Shown: positions 25,463 to 33,634, numbered from the stretch's first letter. The stretch is 64,000 bases of DNA from Corallococcus silvisoli (GCF_009909145.1 NZ_JAAAPJ010000012.1:248001-312000), one strand, 5' to 3'. Translations and numbers: made by a program. Notes: generated by a model from the sequence alone, not told the origin.

Positions 25463-27220
25463 GTGCGAGTGACTCGAGCGTGGACGCAGGGACTGGTGGG
25501 CCTGATGTGCGTGGGCCTGGTGGCGTGCGGTGCCGGGAATCACCCCCTGCCTCCGCCTTCCTCCGGCGACCCATCTGATTCCGCGTTCGACGCGGGCTCG
25601 CGTCCCCCAGCCGAGGTCGTGGACGCGGGTCGAGGTGTCGGCGACCCGGGCACGGCGGACGCTGGAGCGGATGCCGGGACGGATGCTGGAGCGGATGGCG
25701 GGGCGGACGCGGGCGAGGTGGGGCCGGTGTGCATGCCCACCGCGGGGGAGACGCGCTGGGTGCTGGAGGGGGAGTTCTTCAGCGCGCGGGTGGTCTGCGC
25801 GACGGGCTACACCTCGCCGGGGCTGCGCTTCGGGGTGAGCAACCTGCCTCTGGGCGCCACGTTCGACGAGTCCACCGCCACGCTGCACTGGATGCCCGCG
25901 TTGAATCAGGGCGCGGTGTGGATGCTCACGTTGGTGGAGTACACCACCGACGAGACGGGCACGCTGAAGGTGGGCGTGGCCAACAACGACGCGGCGCCGG
26001 GCCGGGTCGACATCGTGGACCCTGTCACCTACACGGAGGAGTACGGCCTGCCGGTGGTGCACCTCTTCTTCGACCCCAGCGTGGGGCTGACGTCCGGCGG
26101 CTACCGGCCGGTTGGGGTGGTGTACCGGGGCCACCGCTACACCGCCGAAGCGAAGTACCGCGGCGCCACGTCCAGCGTGTTCCCCAAGCGCAGCCTGACG
26201 TTCAAGTTCGCGGAGGACGACCTGTTCTCCGAGCCCGTCTTCGGCGGCGGCTTCACGGACCGCAAGCGTCTGGTGTTGATCTCCCCGTTCAATGACAACT
26301 CGTACCTGCGCTCGCGGCTCGCGTTCGACCTGTGGAACCGCCTGTCCCCGGACGCCGTGCGCATCCGCAACTTCAGCGTGGTCGTCTACGCGAACAACAA
26401 GTTCCAGGGCATCTACACGGCGGCGGATCACCTGGACAAACAACTGCTGACGGCGAGCGGCATCGGCAAGGACGCGGACCTCTTCAAGGCGGTGGATGCG
26501 GACGCCAACTTCTCCCGCCTCCGGCGCAGCGGCCAGACGAAGGCGAACCTCCACATGGGCTTCGAGAAGGACGAAGGCACACCCGAAGAGGGCCAGCCCC
26601 ACGCCTACGACACGCTGGACGCGTTCGTCGCCTGGGTCGCGGACTCCAGCGCGGACACCTTCCGCCAGGAGCTCGGCACGAAGCTGAGGGCTCGCGACTA
26701 CGAGGACTGGTGGATCTTCAACACGCTCATCCTGGGCAATGACTCACAGGCGAAGAACGCCTACCACGCGTTCAATCCGAAGACGGGCGGGCCGTGGCGC
26801 TTCATCCCGTGGGACCTGGATGCGAGCTTCGGGCAGGAGTACGACACCACCCGCTCCAGCCCCCTGGCGCGGCCCACCTACGCGTCGGACAACCACATCT
26901 TCCAGCGGATGCTGGCGGACCCCACCCTCGCGGGCCCGCTGCGCGAACGCTACCGGCAGGCGCTCCAGAACGAGCTGAGCGAGGCCACGGTGCAGGCGAT
27001 GATCGACGGGTATGAACGGGAGCTGGGCCCCAACGCGCTCCGCGACGAGGCGCGCTGGTCCGCCGAGTACCGGACCTTCGCGCGGCCGGACACCGTCGGC
27101 TACCTGAACTTCCCGGAGTGGCACCTGCGCCAGGACTTCAAGACGCACGCGGAGGAGGTGGAGTACGTCCGGCAGTGGGTGCACACGCGCTGGACGGCGC
27201 TCCAGTCACAGCTGCCCTGA
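25463..27220 (+). CDS. CotH kinase family lipoprotein
   Basis: This 585-residue protein has a lipobox LVAC with Cys at about residue 22. Residues 23-90 are a disordered linker containing Asp-Ala-Gly repeats. After a beta-rich domain at about 90-170, the CotH-type domain runs from about 185 to 560: AKYRGATSSVFPKRSLTFKF at its start, ISPFNDNSYLRSRLAFDLW, and WRFIPWDLDASFG, which contains the Asp that binds metal in CotH kinases. CotH proteins phosphorylate protein serines in spore coats; in myxobacteria a role in the spore or extracellular matrix is plausible but inferred. Start is GTG. A hairpin terminator follows. Confidence 0.85.
   Translation: MRVTRAWTQGLVGLMCVGLVACGAGNHPLPPPSSGDPSDSAFDAGSRPPAEVVDAGRGVGDPGTADAGADAGTDAGADGGADAGEVGPVCMPTAGETRWVLEGEFFSARVVCATGYTSPGLRFGVSNLPLGATFDESTATLHWMPALNQGAVWMLTLVEYTTDETGTLKVGVANNDAAPGRVDIVDPVTYTEEYGLPVVHLFFDPSVGLTSGGYRPVGVVYRGHRYTAEAKYRGATSSVFPKRSLTFKFAEDDLFSEPVFGGGFTDRKRLVLISPFNDNSYLRSRLAFDLWNRLSPDAVRIRNFSVVVYANNKFQGIYTAADHLDKQLLTASGIGKDADLFKAVDADANFSRLRRSGQTKANLHMGFEKDEGTPEEGQPHAYDTLDAFVAWVADSSADTFRQELGTKLRARDYEDWWIFNTLILGNDSQAKNAYHAFNPKTGGPWRFIPWDLDASFGQEYDTTRSSPLARPTYASDNHIFQRMLADPTLAGPLRERYRQALQNELSEATVQAMIDGYERELGPNALRDEARWSAEYRTFARPDTVGYLNFPEWHLRQDFKTHAEEVEYVRQWVHTRWTALQSQLP
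25655..25714 (+). repeat. Five 12-base repeats coding Ala/Thr-Asp-Ala/Gly-Gly
   Basis: The repeated units code ADAG, ADAG, TDAG, ADGG and ADAG in the linker after the lipobox of the CotH-like protein. In-frame 12-base units can change copy number by slippage and so vary the length of the stalk between membrane anchor and enzyme domain. Confidence 0.7.
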
Positions 27221-27228
27221 AGGTTGGC

Positions 27229-27259
27229 GGCGCGGCGAGGGGGAGGACCTCGCCGCGCC
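27229..27259. terminator. Strong hairpin between convergent CotH and polysaccharide lyase genes
   Basis: Perfect 12-base arms GGCGCGGCGAGG (27229-27240) and CCTCGCCGCGCC (27248-27259) enclose a 7-base loop. It lies 9 bases from each stop codon. There is no T-run on either strand, so termination may need Rho or act through RNA stability. Confidence 0.65.
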
Positions 27260-27267
27260 CGCCGGCA

Positions 27268-28035
27268 CTACCACTGCGCGGGATCGGCGTCGGCGAACGT
27301 CGTGCCTGCGGCGATCTCGTCGAACCAGATGCTGCGCGTCCCCTGGCTGCCCTGCATGGCGCCGCTGTCGTGCCAGCCGTTCGCGTAGAGCCCCACGCGG
27401 AACTGGAAGAAGCGATCATCCGCGACGGTGGTGGCCAGGTTGTACTGCTCCAGGACCTTCACGCCGTCGAACCAGAGCTTGATGTAGCCCGTGCTGTCGC
27501 TGGCCCACTTCGCCTGGATGATGACCTTGTGCCATTCCCCCGCGCTGACCGTCGCGAGGTTGGGGAAGGTGACGGTCTTCTGGCTGCAGACCGTGCCCTG
27601 CTTGACGCGCGTGTAGAGCTGGTTGCCCGACAGCCACACCATCGTGGACGGCATGTAGTCATCGCAGCCGGTGTCGCCGAAGTCCGCGATGAACTGCGCG
27701 ATGTTGTAGGACTGCGGCTGGAACTGCCAGTCCTGCTGCAGCCGGAACGTGAAGCCGTAGAAGCCCGTGTCGCCACGGCGGTACACGTTGTTCTTCACCA
27801 CCTCCGAATGGTAGCGGCCGGTGTAGTTGGGGTCGTAGATCTGCGTCACCTTGATGGCGGTGGGGCCCTCGTAGGTGACGTTGGTGACTTCATTCACCGT
27901 CCCGTTGTGCTCCCGGTTGATGGCGTTCCAACCCGAGAGCGTGCCCGTGTTGCGGAAGATCTCCGCGGCTTCGGCGACCAGTCCGAACGTGAACAGGGTC
28001 ACTCCCGCGGCGACGGCGAGATGCTGGGACTTCAT
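27268..28035 (-). CDS. Secreted polysaccharide lyase (PL20/heparin lyase-like fold)
   Basis: This 255-residue protein has a signal peptide (AVAAGVTLFTFGLVAEA) and a lectin-like beta-jelly-roll fold. The pattern YHSEVVKNNV, the GFYGFTFRLQQDW strand, EWHKVIIQAKWASD, and FQFRVGLYANGWHDSG near the end resembles family PL20 glucuronan lyases and related heparin-lyase-like proteins. Such enzymes cut uronic-acid polysaccharides by beta-elimination; His and Tyr are the usual catalytic residues, and candidates (Y66-H67 region) are present. It may help the predator degrade algal or fungal polymers. The upstream 28036-28130 is unusually AT-rich and probably holds its promoter, and there is an imperfect palindrome at 28093-28110. 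Confidence 0.72.
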   Translation of the reverse strand: MKSQHLAVAAGVTLFTFGLVAEAAEIFRNTGTLSGWNAINREHNGTVNEVTNVTYEGPTAIKVTQIYDPNYTGRYHSEVVKNNVYRRGDTGFYGFTFRLQQDWQFQPQSYNIAQFIADFGDTGCDDYMPSTMVWLSGNQLYTRVKQGTVCSQKTVTFPNLATVSAGEWHKVIIQAKWASDSTGYIKLWFDGVKVLEQYNLATTVADDRFFQFRVGLYANGWHDSGAMQGSQGTRSIWFDEIAAGTTFADADPAQW

Positions 28036-28194
28036 GGCGTGGGCCTTCCTGGAATTTTACGGCTTTGTTGATTTGTCCTGTTATTCAAGCTTAACGGCCT
28101 TGAGGTCGTTTGTCCCGTGGAAGCGGAGTACCGCGCGGGGCCCGAGGCGGTTATGTTCGCGCCGCGTGCGAAGGCCCAGGGTGGGACTTCGAGC

Positions 28195-28235
28195 CCGGAC
28201 GAGGTGCGCCGTACCCGGTCACGACAAGACGACGC
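28195..28235 (+). ncRNA. Guanidine-III (ykkC-III) riboswitch
   Basis: The 41 bases 28195-28235 agree at all but about two positions, as I remember it, with the well-studied Thermobifida guanidine-III aptamer: CCGGACGAGGTGCGCCGTA starts it, followed by CCCGGTCA and the conserved ACAAGACG segment that forms the pseudoknot. This class binds guanidinium and turns on translation by freeing the ribosome site. Here GGGAG (28242-28246) lies 6 bases downstream and 9 bases before the ATG of the sugE/gdx gene, the most common target. Position, order and target all agree. Confidence 0.9.
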
Positions 28236-28255
28236 CTGAACGGGAGTCGTGTGTC

Positions 28256-28585
28256 ATGACGTCGTCGTGGATCCTCCTCATCCTCGCGGGGCTGCTGGAA
28301 GTGGCCTGGACCCTGGGCCTGAAGTACACGCAGGGCTTCACCCGGCCGCTCGCCAGCGTGCTCACGGTGGCGGCCATCGTCGCGAGCATGGGCCTCTTGT
28401 CCCTCGCGGTGAAGCAGCTGCCCATCGGCACGGCCTACGCGGTCTGGGTCGGCATTGGCGCGCTCGGCGCGGCGGTGCTGGGCATGGTGCTCTTCCATGA
28501 GCCCGCGACGCCCGCGCGGCTCTTCTTCCTCGGCTTGTTGCTGGTCGCCATCGTGGGCTTGAAGGTCACGGGCGGCTCGCACTGA
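28256..28585 (+). CDS. sugE: SugE/Gdx small multidrug resistance-family guanidinium exporter
   Basis: This 109-residue protein has four TM helices. The sequence closely follows E. coli SugE/Gdx (for example LLEVAWTLGLKYTQGFTRPL at residues 14-33 and LPIGTAYAVWVGIGALGAAV later). The glutamate at residue 16 (LLE) is the central proton/guanidinium-binding residue of the family, and GxxxG-like helix packing is kept. SMR proteins act as antiparallel dimers; the Gdx subtype exports guanidinium against two protons. A guanidine-III riboswitch lies directly upstream, so the exporter is induced by its own substrate. It stands alone with no partner SMR gene. Confidence 0.95.
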   Translation: MTSSWILLILAGLLEVAWTLGLKYTQGFTRPLASVLTVAAIVASMGLLSLAVKQLPIGTAYAVWVGIGALGAAVLGMVLFHEPATPARLFFLGLLLVAIVGLKVTGGSH

Positions 28586-28724
28586 GGTTGGGCGCGCGCT
28601 GAAAAGAGGCCGGGAGGGACGCCGGACTGTGGGGGAGTGAATCCTCCCGCGGCGCGGGCCCTTCCGGCCTACCTGCCTCGCCAGCGAAGGATGCGTCCGG
28701 GATTTCTCGGGCGAGGTCACGACG

Positions 28725-29474
28725 ATGCGCGACGCGAAGTTCGAGCTGTATTACTGGCCCGGCATTCCCGGCCGGGGCGAGTTCGTGCGGCTGGTGCTGG
28801 AGGAGGCGGGGGCGGACTGGGTGGACGTCGGCCTCCTCCCTGAATCCAAGGGGGGCGGGGGCAGGGCCGTGATGGAGATGCTGGGCCGGGGTCCCGTGCC
28901 CGCGTACGCGCCGCCGGTCCTCAAGGTGGGCGACGTCGTCTTCTCCCAGGCGGCGAACATCTGCTCCTACCTGGGCGAGCGCTTCGGCCTGGTGCCCACC
29001 GACGAGGCCGCGCGCCTGCACGCCCGTCAATTCCAGCTCACCGTCGCGGACGTGGTGGCGGAGGCGCACGACGCGCATCACCCCATCGCCGCGATGAAGT
29101 ACTACGAGGAGCAGAAGGACGCCGCGAAGGCCCGCGCCGAGGACTTCCGCGCCCAGCGCATCCCGAAGTACCTGGGCCACTTCGAGCGCGTGCTCCAGGC
29201 GAACGCGCGGGCCCGAGGGGAGCACCTGCTGGGCGGCGACTTCACCTATCCGGAGCTGGCGCTGTACCAGCTGGTGGAGGGCCTGCTGTATGCCTTCCCC
29301 AACGCCATGCGCCGCATCGCGCCCCAGGTGCCCGGCGTGATGGCGCTGCGCCAGCGTGTCGCGGAGCGCCCCCGCATCGCGGCGTACAAGCGGTCCCCGC
29401 GCGCCCAGCCCTTCAACACGCAGGGCATCTTCCGCCACTACCCGGAGCTGGACGACCCGAACGCCACCAGGTGA
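28725..29474 (+). CDS. Glutathione S-transferase family protein
   Basis: This is a 249-residue protein. The N-terminal thioredoxin-like domain (residues about 5-90) has FELYYWPGIPGRGEFVRLVL, in which an early Tyr is the likely catalytic residue, and PVLKVGDVVFSQAANI where the cis-Pro and the SQ/S pair bind the gamma-glutamyl part of glutathione. The helical C-terminal domain follows. It resembles sigma/mu-class or GST-like proteins of proteobacteria. No neighbour defines its substrate. It follows sugE by 139 bases in the same direction, and its 3' end overlaps the convergent gene at 29438 by 37 bases. Confidence 0.82.
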   Translation: MRDAKFELYYWPGIPGRGEFVRLVLEEAGADWVDVGLLPESKGGGGRAVMEMLGRGPVPAYAPPVLKVGDVVFSQAANICSYLGERFGLVPTDEAARLHARQFQLTVADVVAEAHDAHHPIAAMKYYEEQKDAAKARAEDFRAQRIPKYLGHFERVLQANARARGEHLLGGDFTYPELALYQLVEGLLYAFPNAMRRIAPQVPGVMALRQRVAERPRIAAYKRSPRAQPFNTQGIFRHYPELDDPNATR

Positions 29475-29734
29475 CCCTGGGGGGCCGCGACGAGCTCCTG
29501 GGTGAAGAACAGGTCCTCGCCCACGCCATGCACGCGCACCTGGATGAGCGGGTCCGCGGGGTACTGCGTGGGCGGGTCGTCGAACACCAGCGCCACGACG
29601 GTGCCCACCCGGCCGAGGAAGCGCTCGGACACCAGGTCGTCCGGCTCGGTGCGGATGATCATCACCGCCGCGCCAATGCGCACCGGTGCGCCGTCCACGT
29701 CTTCCTTCAGGATGAGCGAAGGGTCTTGCTTCAT
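29438..29734 (-). CDS. Small SH3-like beta protein, unknown
   Basis: This 98-residue protein has no signal peptide. It contains short alternating strands, as in an SH3 or KOW-like barrel: VRIGAAVMIIRTEP, then FLGRVGTVVALVFDD, then PLIQVRVHGVGEDLFF. The C-terminal tail is poly-Ser. I do not recognise a family. The ATG at 29734 overlaps the stop of the anti-sigma-like gene by four bases (ATGA at 29731-29734), so the gene may be the last of the operon 30941 to 29438. The 3' end overlaps the GST gene by 37 bases. Confidence 0.6.
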   Translation of the reverse strand: MKQDPSLILKEDVDGAPVRIGAAVMIIRTEPDDLVSERFLGRVGTVVALVFDDPPTQYPADPLIQVRVHGVGEDLFFTQELVAAPQGHLVAFGSSSSG

Positions 29735-30390
29735 GGTGCGTAGGTCCGGGGTTTGAGTCGTTTCGACAGCGCCCAGGTCGTGAGCGACAGGAGCGCCCAC
29801 GCGCTCAGGTGATACGCAGCCACATGTTCCGCGCCTCGTTCGCAGGCCAGCTCGCCCACGAACGCCCCCACCGTGCCCACCGCGAGCCCCGCCACGGCCG
29901 CCCGCAGCGGATCGAACGCCGCCGAGCGCAGCGCCACCACCGCGACGGTCAACGGCGCCAGCGCCAGCGCCAGATGGCTCGCGGTGCACACCCACTCCGG
30001 CAGGACGGCGGGACCGTGCGGCGCCGCCCGCGTGAGCACCAGCAGCGCGGCGCTCACCCACGCCATTCCCAGGCCGGCCTGGCGCACCCGGCGCCCGCGC
30101 GGCGTCAGCGCCCCCCACGAACACACCGCCCCCGTGGCCAGCAGCATCGCGAGCATCGGCGCGCGGCCCAGCAGCATCGCTCCCGTGGTGCGTCCCAGCG
30201 CCAGCAGCACCCCGGCCACCGCGAGCGCCATGCCCGCGGACGCGGCGAACAGCCCCAGCGCCTGCGAGCGCCAGCCGCGCACCGGCCTCCCCAGGGCCAG
30301 CTCCGCGCGCGACGCCGCGAGCGCGCGCTCCAGCGCCTTGGGATCCAGGCGGGGAGGGGGGGCGCGCAGCGGGTCGGAAGGAGGCGGCAT
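29731..30390 (-). CDS. NrsF/DUF1109-like six-TM anti-sigma factor
   Basis: This is a 219-residue protein. The first 55 residues are soluble with an Arg/Ala-rich helix, then about six hydrophobic segments follow. The last part (AVAGLAVGTVGAFVGELACE, then HVAAYHLSAWALLSL) resembles the Cys-containing C-terminal region of NrsF/DUF1109 anti-sigma factors. Coupling to the ECF sigma gene by TGATG at 30388-30392 supports this. It probably holds the sigma factor at the membrane until an unknown signal acts on it. No other sensor is nearby. Classification rests on topology and position as well as the short resemblance. Confidence 0.62.
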   Translation of the reverse strand: MPPPSDPLRAPPPRLDPKALERALAASRAELALGRPVRGWRSQALGLFAASAGMALAVAGVLLALGRTTGAMLLGRAPMLAMLLATGAVCSWGALTPRGRRVRQAGLGMAWVSAALLVLTRAAPHGPAVLPEWVCTASHLALALAPLTVAVVALRSAAFDPLRAAVAGLAVGTVGAFVGELACERGAEHVAAYHLSAWALLSLTTWALSKRLKPRTYAP

Positions 30391-30941
30391 CACGCTTCCA
30401 CCTGCCCGCCGAGCAGCTCGCGCAGCCTCTCGTAGCCCCGGTGCGCCCTCAGCCGGGCCGCGCCCGCGCGGATGCCGCGCAGCTCGGCGATCTCCTCGAA
30501 GGACCAACCCTCCAGCTTGCTCAGCACCACCGCCTCGCGCTGCTCGACGGGCAGCTGCTGGAGCGCGTCCTCGATGCGCTGGCGCATCACCGGATCGCCG
30601 TCCGGCGCCGGCACCGACGTGGGGCCCTCCGGCGGGGCGTGCACGTGCGCGTCCACGTGCTGCTGGTGCCGGAGCGCGTCCCGGGCCGCGTTCGCCGCGA
30701 TGGTGAGCAGCCAGGGCGTGAACCGCGTGCCCTTCTCGTAGCGTCCCCTCGCGCGGATGACGGACAGGAAGGTCGTCTGCATGAGGTCCTCCGCCAGCGG
30801 CCCGTCCCTCACCATGCGCGCGAGAAAGCCGTGCACCCGCCCGGCGTGTCGGGCGAACAGCGCCTCGAACGCCGAGTGATCTCCCTGGCAGAACAGGTCC
30901 ATGAGCGCTTCGTCCGTGACACTCCCCATTTCTTCGCTCAC
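30390..30941 (-). CDS. ECF-family RNA polymerase sigma factor
   Basis: This is a 183-residue sigma factor with region 2 (FCQGDHSAFEALFARHAGRV ... PLAEDLMQTTFLSV) and region 4 (VEQREAVVLSKLEGWSFEEI, then GAARLRAHRGYERLRE, the helix-turn-helix that reads the -35 element). It lacks sigma regions 1 and 3, as ECF factors do. The GTG at 30941 has only a weak ribosome site (CAGGG); an ATG at 30929 or a TTG at 31001 are alternatives. Downstream is the coupled anti-sigma-like gene. Autoregulation is likely from family behaviour, but I could not identify the promoter. Confidence 0.85.
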   Translation of the reverse strand: MSEEMGSVTDEALMDLFCQGDHSAFEALFARHAGRVHGFLARMVRDGPLAEDLMQTTFLSVIRARGRYEKGTRFTPWLLTIAANAARDALRHQQHVDAHVHAPPEGPTSVPAPDGDPVMRQRIEDALQQLPVEQREAVVLSKLEGWSFEEIAELRGIRAGAARLRAHRGYERLRELLGGQVEA

Positions 30942-31117
30942 GGACGGCCCTGCCGGAAAATCGTTTCCAAGGCCGGTCGGTTGGGGAGTTGGACGCTTCA
31001 AGGCATTGAAACCACTGGACTCCGGGGCCGGAAAACCAGGGGGCTCCCTTCCAGGGGATGAACGGGTAGTGTCGCGAGCCTTACCGGTTTAAACGACTTT
31101 ACCCACTTCGAGCGCAC

Positions 31118-31654
31118 ATGGCCCCGGCCGAGGTCGTCATCCAGTCCACGCTGTTCGAATCGCTCGTGCGCTGCGTGAGGCTGGACGCGTCGCTGCGGGA
31201 GCGCCTGGCGGCGGCGGGCTACGATCCGGACAGGCCCCGGGCCAGCTATCCGGCGTCGGTGTTCCTGAGGTGCCAGAACCTGGTGCTCTCGTATGGCTAC
31301 TCGGACCGGGAGCCCCGGGACGCCCTGCGGCAGATGGGCCGGGACCTGGTGCGGGGCTACTTCGAGACGCTGGTGGGCAAGGTGGTGCACGTGGCCCTGA
31401 AGATCGCGGGCCCGGACCGGGCGATGAAGCGGGTGGCGTTGAGCTTCCGCTCGGTGATGGAGCCGGTGGAGATCACCTCGCTGGAGCTGGCACCCCGGGA
31501 CTGGCGGGTGATGTTCCAGGGCTACCCCTTTCCGGCGGAGGCCGCGGCGGGGTGCTGCGAGGAGGCCCTGCGGCAGGCCGGGGCGGCGAACTCCAGCGCG
31601 GTGCTGGAGAGCGACGACGGACGCGGCCGCTTCGAGCTGCGCATGCGTTGGTAG
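31118..31654 (+). CDS. DUF2378 family protein (TIGR02265, Myxococcales-specific)
   Basis: This 178-residue protein has the features of the TIGR02265/DUF2378 paralogue family, which expands in Myxococcus and relatives: VIQSTLFESLVRCV at the start, YPASVFLRCQNLVL where the early conserved Pro-Ala segment lies, and GYFETLVGKVVHVALKIAGP and the closing FQGYPFPAEAAAGCC. Function is unknown; the fold resembles the V4R/heme-NO-binding group in some family descriptions. The presence of this gene supports the Myxococcales origin. It is divergent from the ECF sigma gene; the 176 bases between show no clear promoter. Confidence 0.8.
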   Translation: MAPAEVVIQSTLFESLVRCVRLDASLRERLAAAGYDPDRPRASYPASVFLRCQNLVLSYGYSDREPRDALRQMGRDLVRGYFETLVGKVVHVALKIAGPDRAMKRVALSFRSVMEPVEITSLELAPRDWRVMFQGYPFPAEAAAGCCEEALRQAGAANSSAVLESDDGRGRFELRMRW

Positions 31655-31729
31655 GACGTCCGTGTGCACGCGGTAACGGTGGGCATCATCCTTCCACCGC
31701 GACATGAGTGAATGCGCTATGAGGGCCCC

Positions 31730-32218
31730 ATGAAAATCGGCAAGGACAGCGTTGTCTCCATTGATTACAAGCTGCACCTCGGAGACGGAAAGATCGTGGA
31801 CGAGAGCGAGGCGGGCGAGCCGCTCGTCTACCTGCACGGCTACGAGGAGATCGTCCCCGGCCTGGAGAAGGCGCTGGAGGGCAAGTCCGCGGGCGAGTCC
31901 CTGAAGACGACCGTCTCCGCGGCGGACGGCTACGGCGACTACGATCCGGAAGGCGTCGAGGAGGTTCCCCGCACGGAGTTCCCCGAGGACCTGGAGATCA
32001 AGGCGGGCGGCATCCTCAGCGCCACGGATCCGGACGGGGACGAAGTGGACTTCCTGGTCAAGGAAGTGCGCAAGGACACCGTGCTGGTGGACTTCAACCA
32101 CCCGTTCGCGGGCAAGGAGCTGCACTTCGAGGTCACCATCAAGGAAGTGCGCGCGGCGACGCCCGAGGAGCTCGAGCACGGCCACGCGCACGGTCCCGAC
32201 GACGACCACGATCACTGA
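31730..32218 (+). CDS. slyD: FKBP-type peptidyl-prolyl isomerase SlyD
   Basis: This is a 162-residue protein. The FKBP domain with inserted flap (IF domain) fits SlyD: DSVVSIDYKLHLGDGKIVDE at residues 5-24, YLHGYEEIVPGLEKALEGKSAGE in the active-site region, and FNHPFAGKELHFEV near the C-terminal part of the FKBP fold. A His/Asp-rich tail (HGHAHGPDDDHDH) can bind nickel, as in E. coli SlyD. It isomerises prolyl bonds, helps fold proteins and may hand Ni to hydrogenase or urease. The last 7 bases overlap the convergent helicase gene. The ATG at 31730 is preferred over the one at 31712. Confidence 0.92.
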   Translation: MKIGKDSVVSIDYKLHLGDGKIVDESEAGEPLVYLHGYEEIVPGLEKALEGKSAGESLKTTVSAADGYGDYDPEGVEEVPRTEFPEDLEIKAGGILSATDPDGDEVDFLVKEVRKDTVLVDFNHPFAGKELHFEVTIKEVRAATPEELEHGHAHGPDDDHDH

Positions 32219-33486
32219 CGTTCAGGGCCCTTCGGCCGGCCCTTGCCGTGCGACCGGGCATGCCGCCCGGGCGCCGCGTCCGGGGGCCGGGTGGAGCGCC
32301 CGTGGTCGGGCTGGCGCGGCCCCGGGTCGCGCTGCTTCGCCTGGAACGCCTCCATCTCCCGCCGGAAGAGCGGATCCGAGCGCGGCACCTCCGCGCGGGG
32401 CAGCTCCTGGCGGATGATGCTCTCGATGTCCCGGAGCGTGCGGCGCTCCACCTCCAGCGCGAACAGCGATGCGCGCCCGCTGGCCGCCGCGCGAGCGGTG
32501 CGGCCAATGCGGTGCACGTAGTCCTCCGGCCCGTGCGGCACGTCCATGCTGATGACGTGCCCGATGTCGTCCACGTCCAGGCCGCGCGCGGCGAGGTCGG
32601 TGGCCACGAGGCAGCGGTACTGGCCCCGGCGGAAGCCCTCCAGCGCCTGACGCCGCTGGGCCTGCGTGCGGCCCGCGTGCAGGGCGGCGGACTTGTGGCC
32701 CGCGGCGGCGAGCAGCTCCTTCATCTTGTCCGCGCGCTGCTGGGTGCGCACGAACACGAGCGCGCTCGCCTGATCCTGCGCGAGGAGCGTGAGCAGCAGC
32801 GGCCACTTCTCCTCGGGCTTGACGATGTAGAGGTGCTGTTCGGCGCGCGGCGCGGGGGTCCCGCTGGGGGTCACCTCCACGCGCACGGGCTTGTGCAGGG
32901 CGCGCTGGCCGAAGCGCGCCACGTCCGCGCCCAGCGTCGCGGAGAACAGCAGGGTCTGGCGCTCGCGGGGCAGCGCGTGGAGCACCTGGTTGATCTGCGG
33001 CAGGAAGCCCATGTCCAGCATCCGGTCCGCCTCATCCAGGACGAGGGTGCGGATGCGCGACAGGTTCACGGCCTTCACGCCCAGCAGGTCCACGAGCCGG
33101 CCCGGGGTGGCGACGATGAGGGTGGGCCGCTCGCGCAGCGCGTCCACCTGCGCGTTCATGTCCTCGCCGCCGATGATGATGGTCGGCAGGACGCCTCGGG
33201 GCTCGCCGAAGAAGCGGGCCTGTTCCGCCACCTGCTGCACCAGCTCGCGCGTGGGGGCGAGGATGAGGCCCAGCGTGCCGCGCTCCCCGGCGAAGCGTTC
33301 GATCATGGGGAGCAGGTAGGCGGCCGTCTTGCCGGTGCCGGTGGCGGCGCAGCCAATGACGTCGCGGCCGGACAGCGCGGGCGGGATGGCTTGCGCCTGG
33401 ATGGGCGTGGGGGCACCGAAGCGGGCACGCTTCACCGCGCCCAGCGTTTCGGGGGACAGGCCCAGGGACTTGAAGGAGGCGCTCAT
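32212..33486 (-). CDS. DEAD-box RNA helicase (RhlE-like)
   Basis: This 424-residue enzyme has the full set of SF2 motifs: Q motif (FGAPTPIQ), motif I ATGTGKT, Ia PTRELV, Ib TPGR, motif II DEAD (LDEADRML), motif III SAT, motif V DLAARGLDV and motif VI HRIGRTAR. The last 60 residues are basic and disordered, rich in Arg, Pro, Gly and His, as in the RhlE group, and probably contact RNA. Such helicases remodel ribosomal precursors or cold-stalled mRNA. The stop overlaps slyD on the opposite strand by 7 bases. Confidence 0.92.
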   Translation of the reverse strand: MSASFKSLGLSPETLGAVKRARFGAPTPIQAQAIPPALSGRDVIGCAATGTGKTAAYLLPMIERFAGERGTLGLILAPTRELVQQVAEQARFFGEPRGVLPTIIIGGEDMNAQVDALRERPTLIVATPGRLVDLLGVKAVNLSRIRTLVLDEADRMLDMGFLPQINQVLHALPRERQTLLFSATLGADVARFGQRALHKPVRVEVTPSGTPAPRAEQHLYIVKPEEKWPLLLTLLAQDQASALVFVRTQQRADKMKELLAAAGHKSAALHAGRTQAQRRQALEGFRRGQYRCLVATDLAARGLDVDDIGHVISMDVPHGPEDYVHRIGRTARAAASGRASLFALEVERRTLRDIESIIRQELPRAEVPRSDPLFRREMEAFQAKQRDPGPRQPDHGRSTRPPDAAPGRHARSHGKGRPKGPERQ

Positions 33487-33606
33487 GTCCCCACGCCTCC
33501 CACGTCCGGGCCGGGGAGGGAAGGGGATTGAGGTCGGAGCGGGCCCCCGGGGCGGGAACAGCCCCCAGGGGAGGCGCCTCGCCAGGACGCCAGGGGCGAA
33601 CGCAGA

Positions 33607-33634
33607 CGCCCCGGGCAGGTGGAGCCCCGGGGCG
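33607..33634 (-). terminator. Hairpin downstream of frmA-fghA
   Basis: Perfect 9-base arms CGCCCCGGG (33607-33615) and CCCGGGGCG (33626-33634) with a 10-base loop lie 14 bases past the fghA stop, on the reverse strand. There is no T-run. Confidence 0.55.

Noticed and set aside
28093..28110. Imperfect palindrome in the AT-rich region upstream of the polysaccharide lyase
   Set aside because: One mismatch and no linked regulator gene; too weak to call as an operator.
31712..31730. Possible leaderless start or upstream ATG for slyD
   Set aside because: TATGAG lies near the ATG but no -35 box is found at a proper distance; the ATG at 31730 fits SlyD better than 31712.
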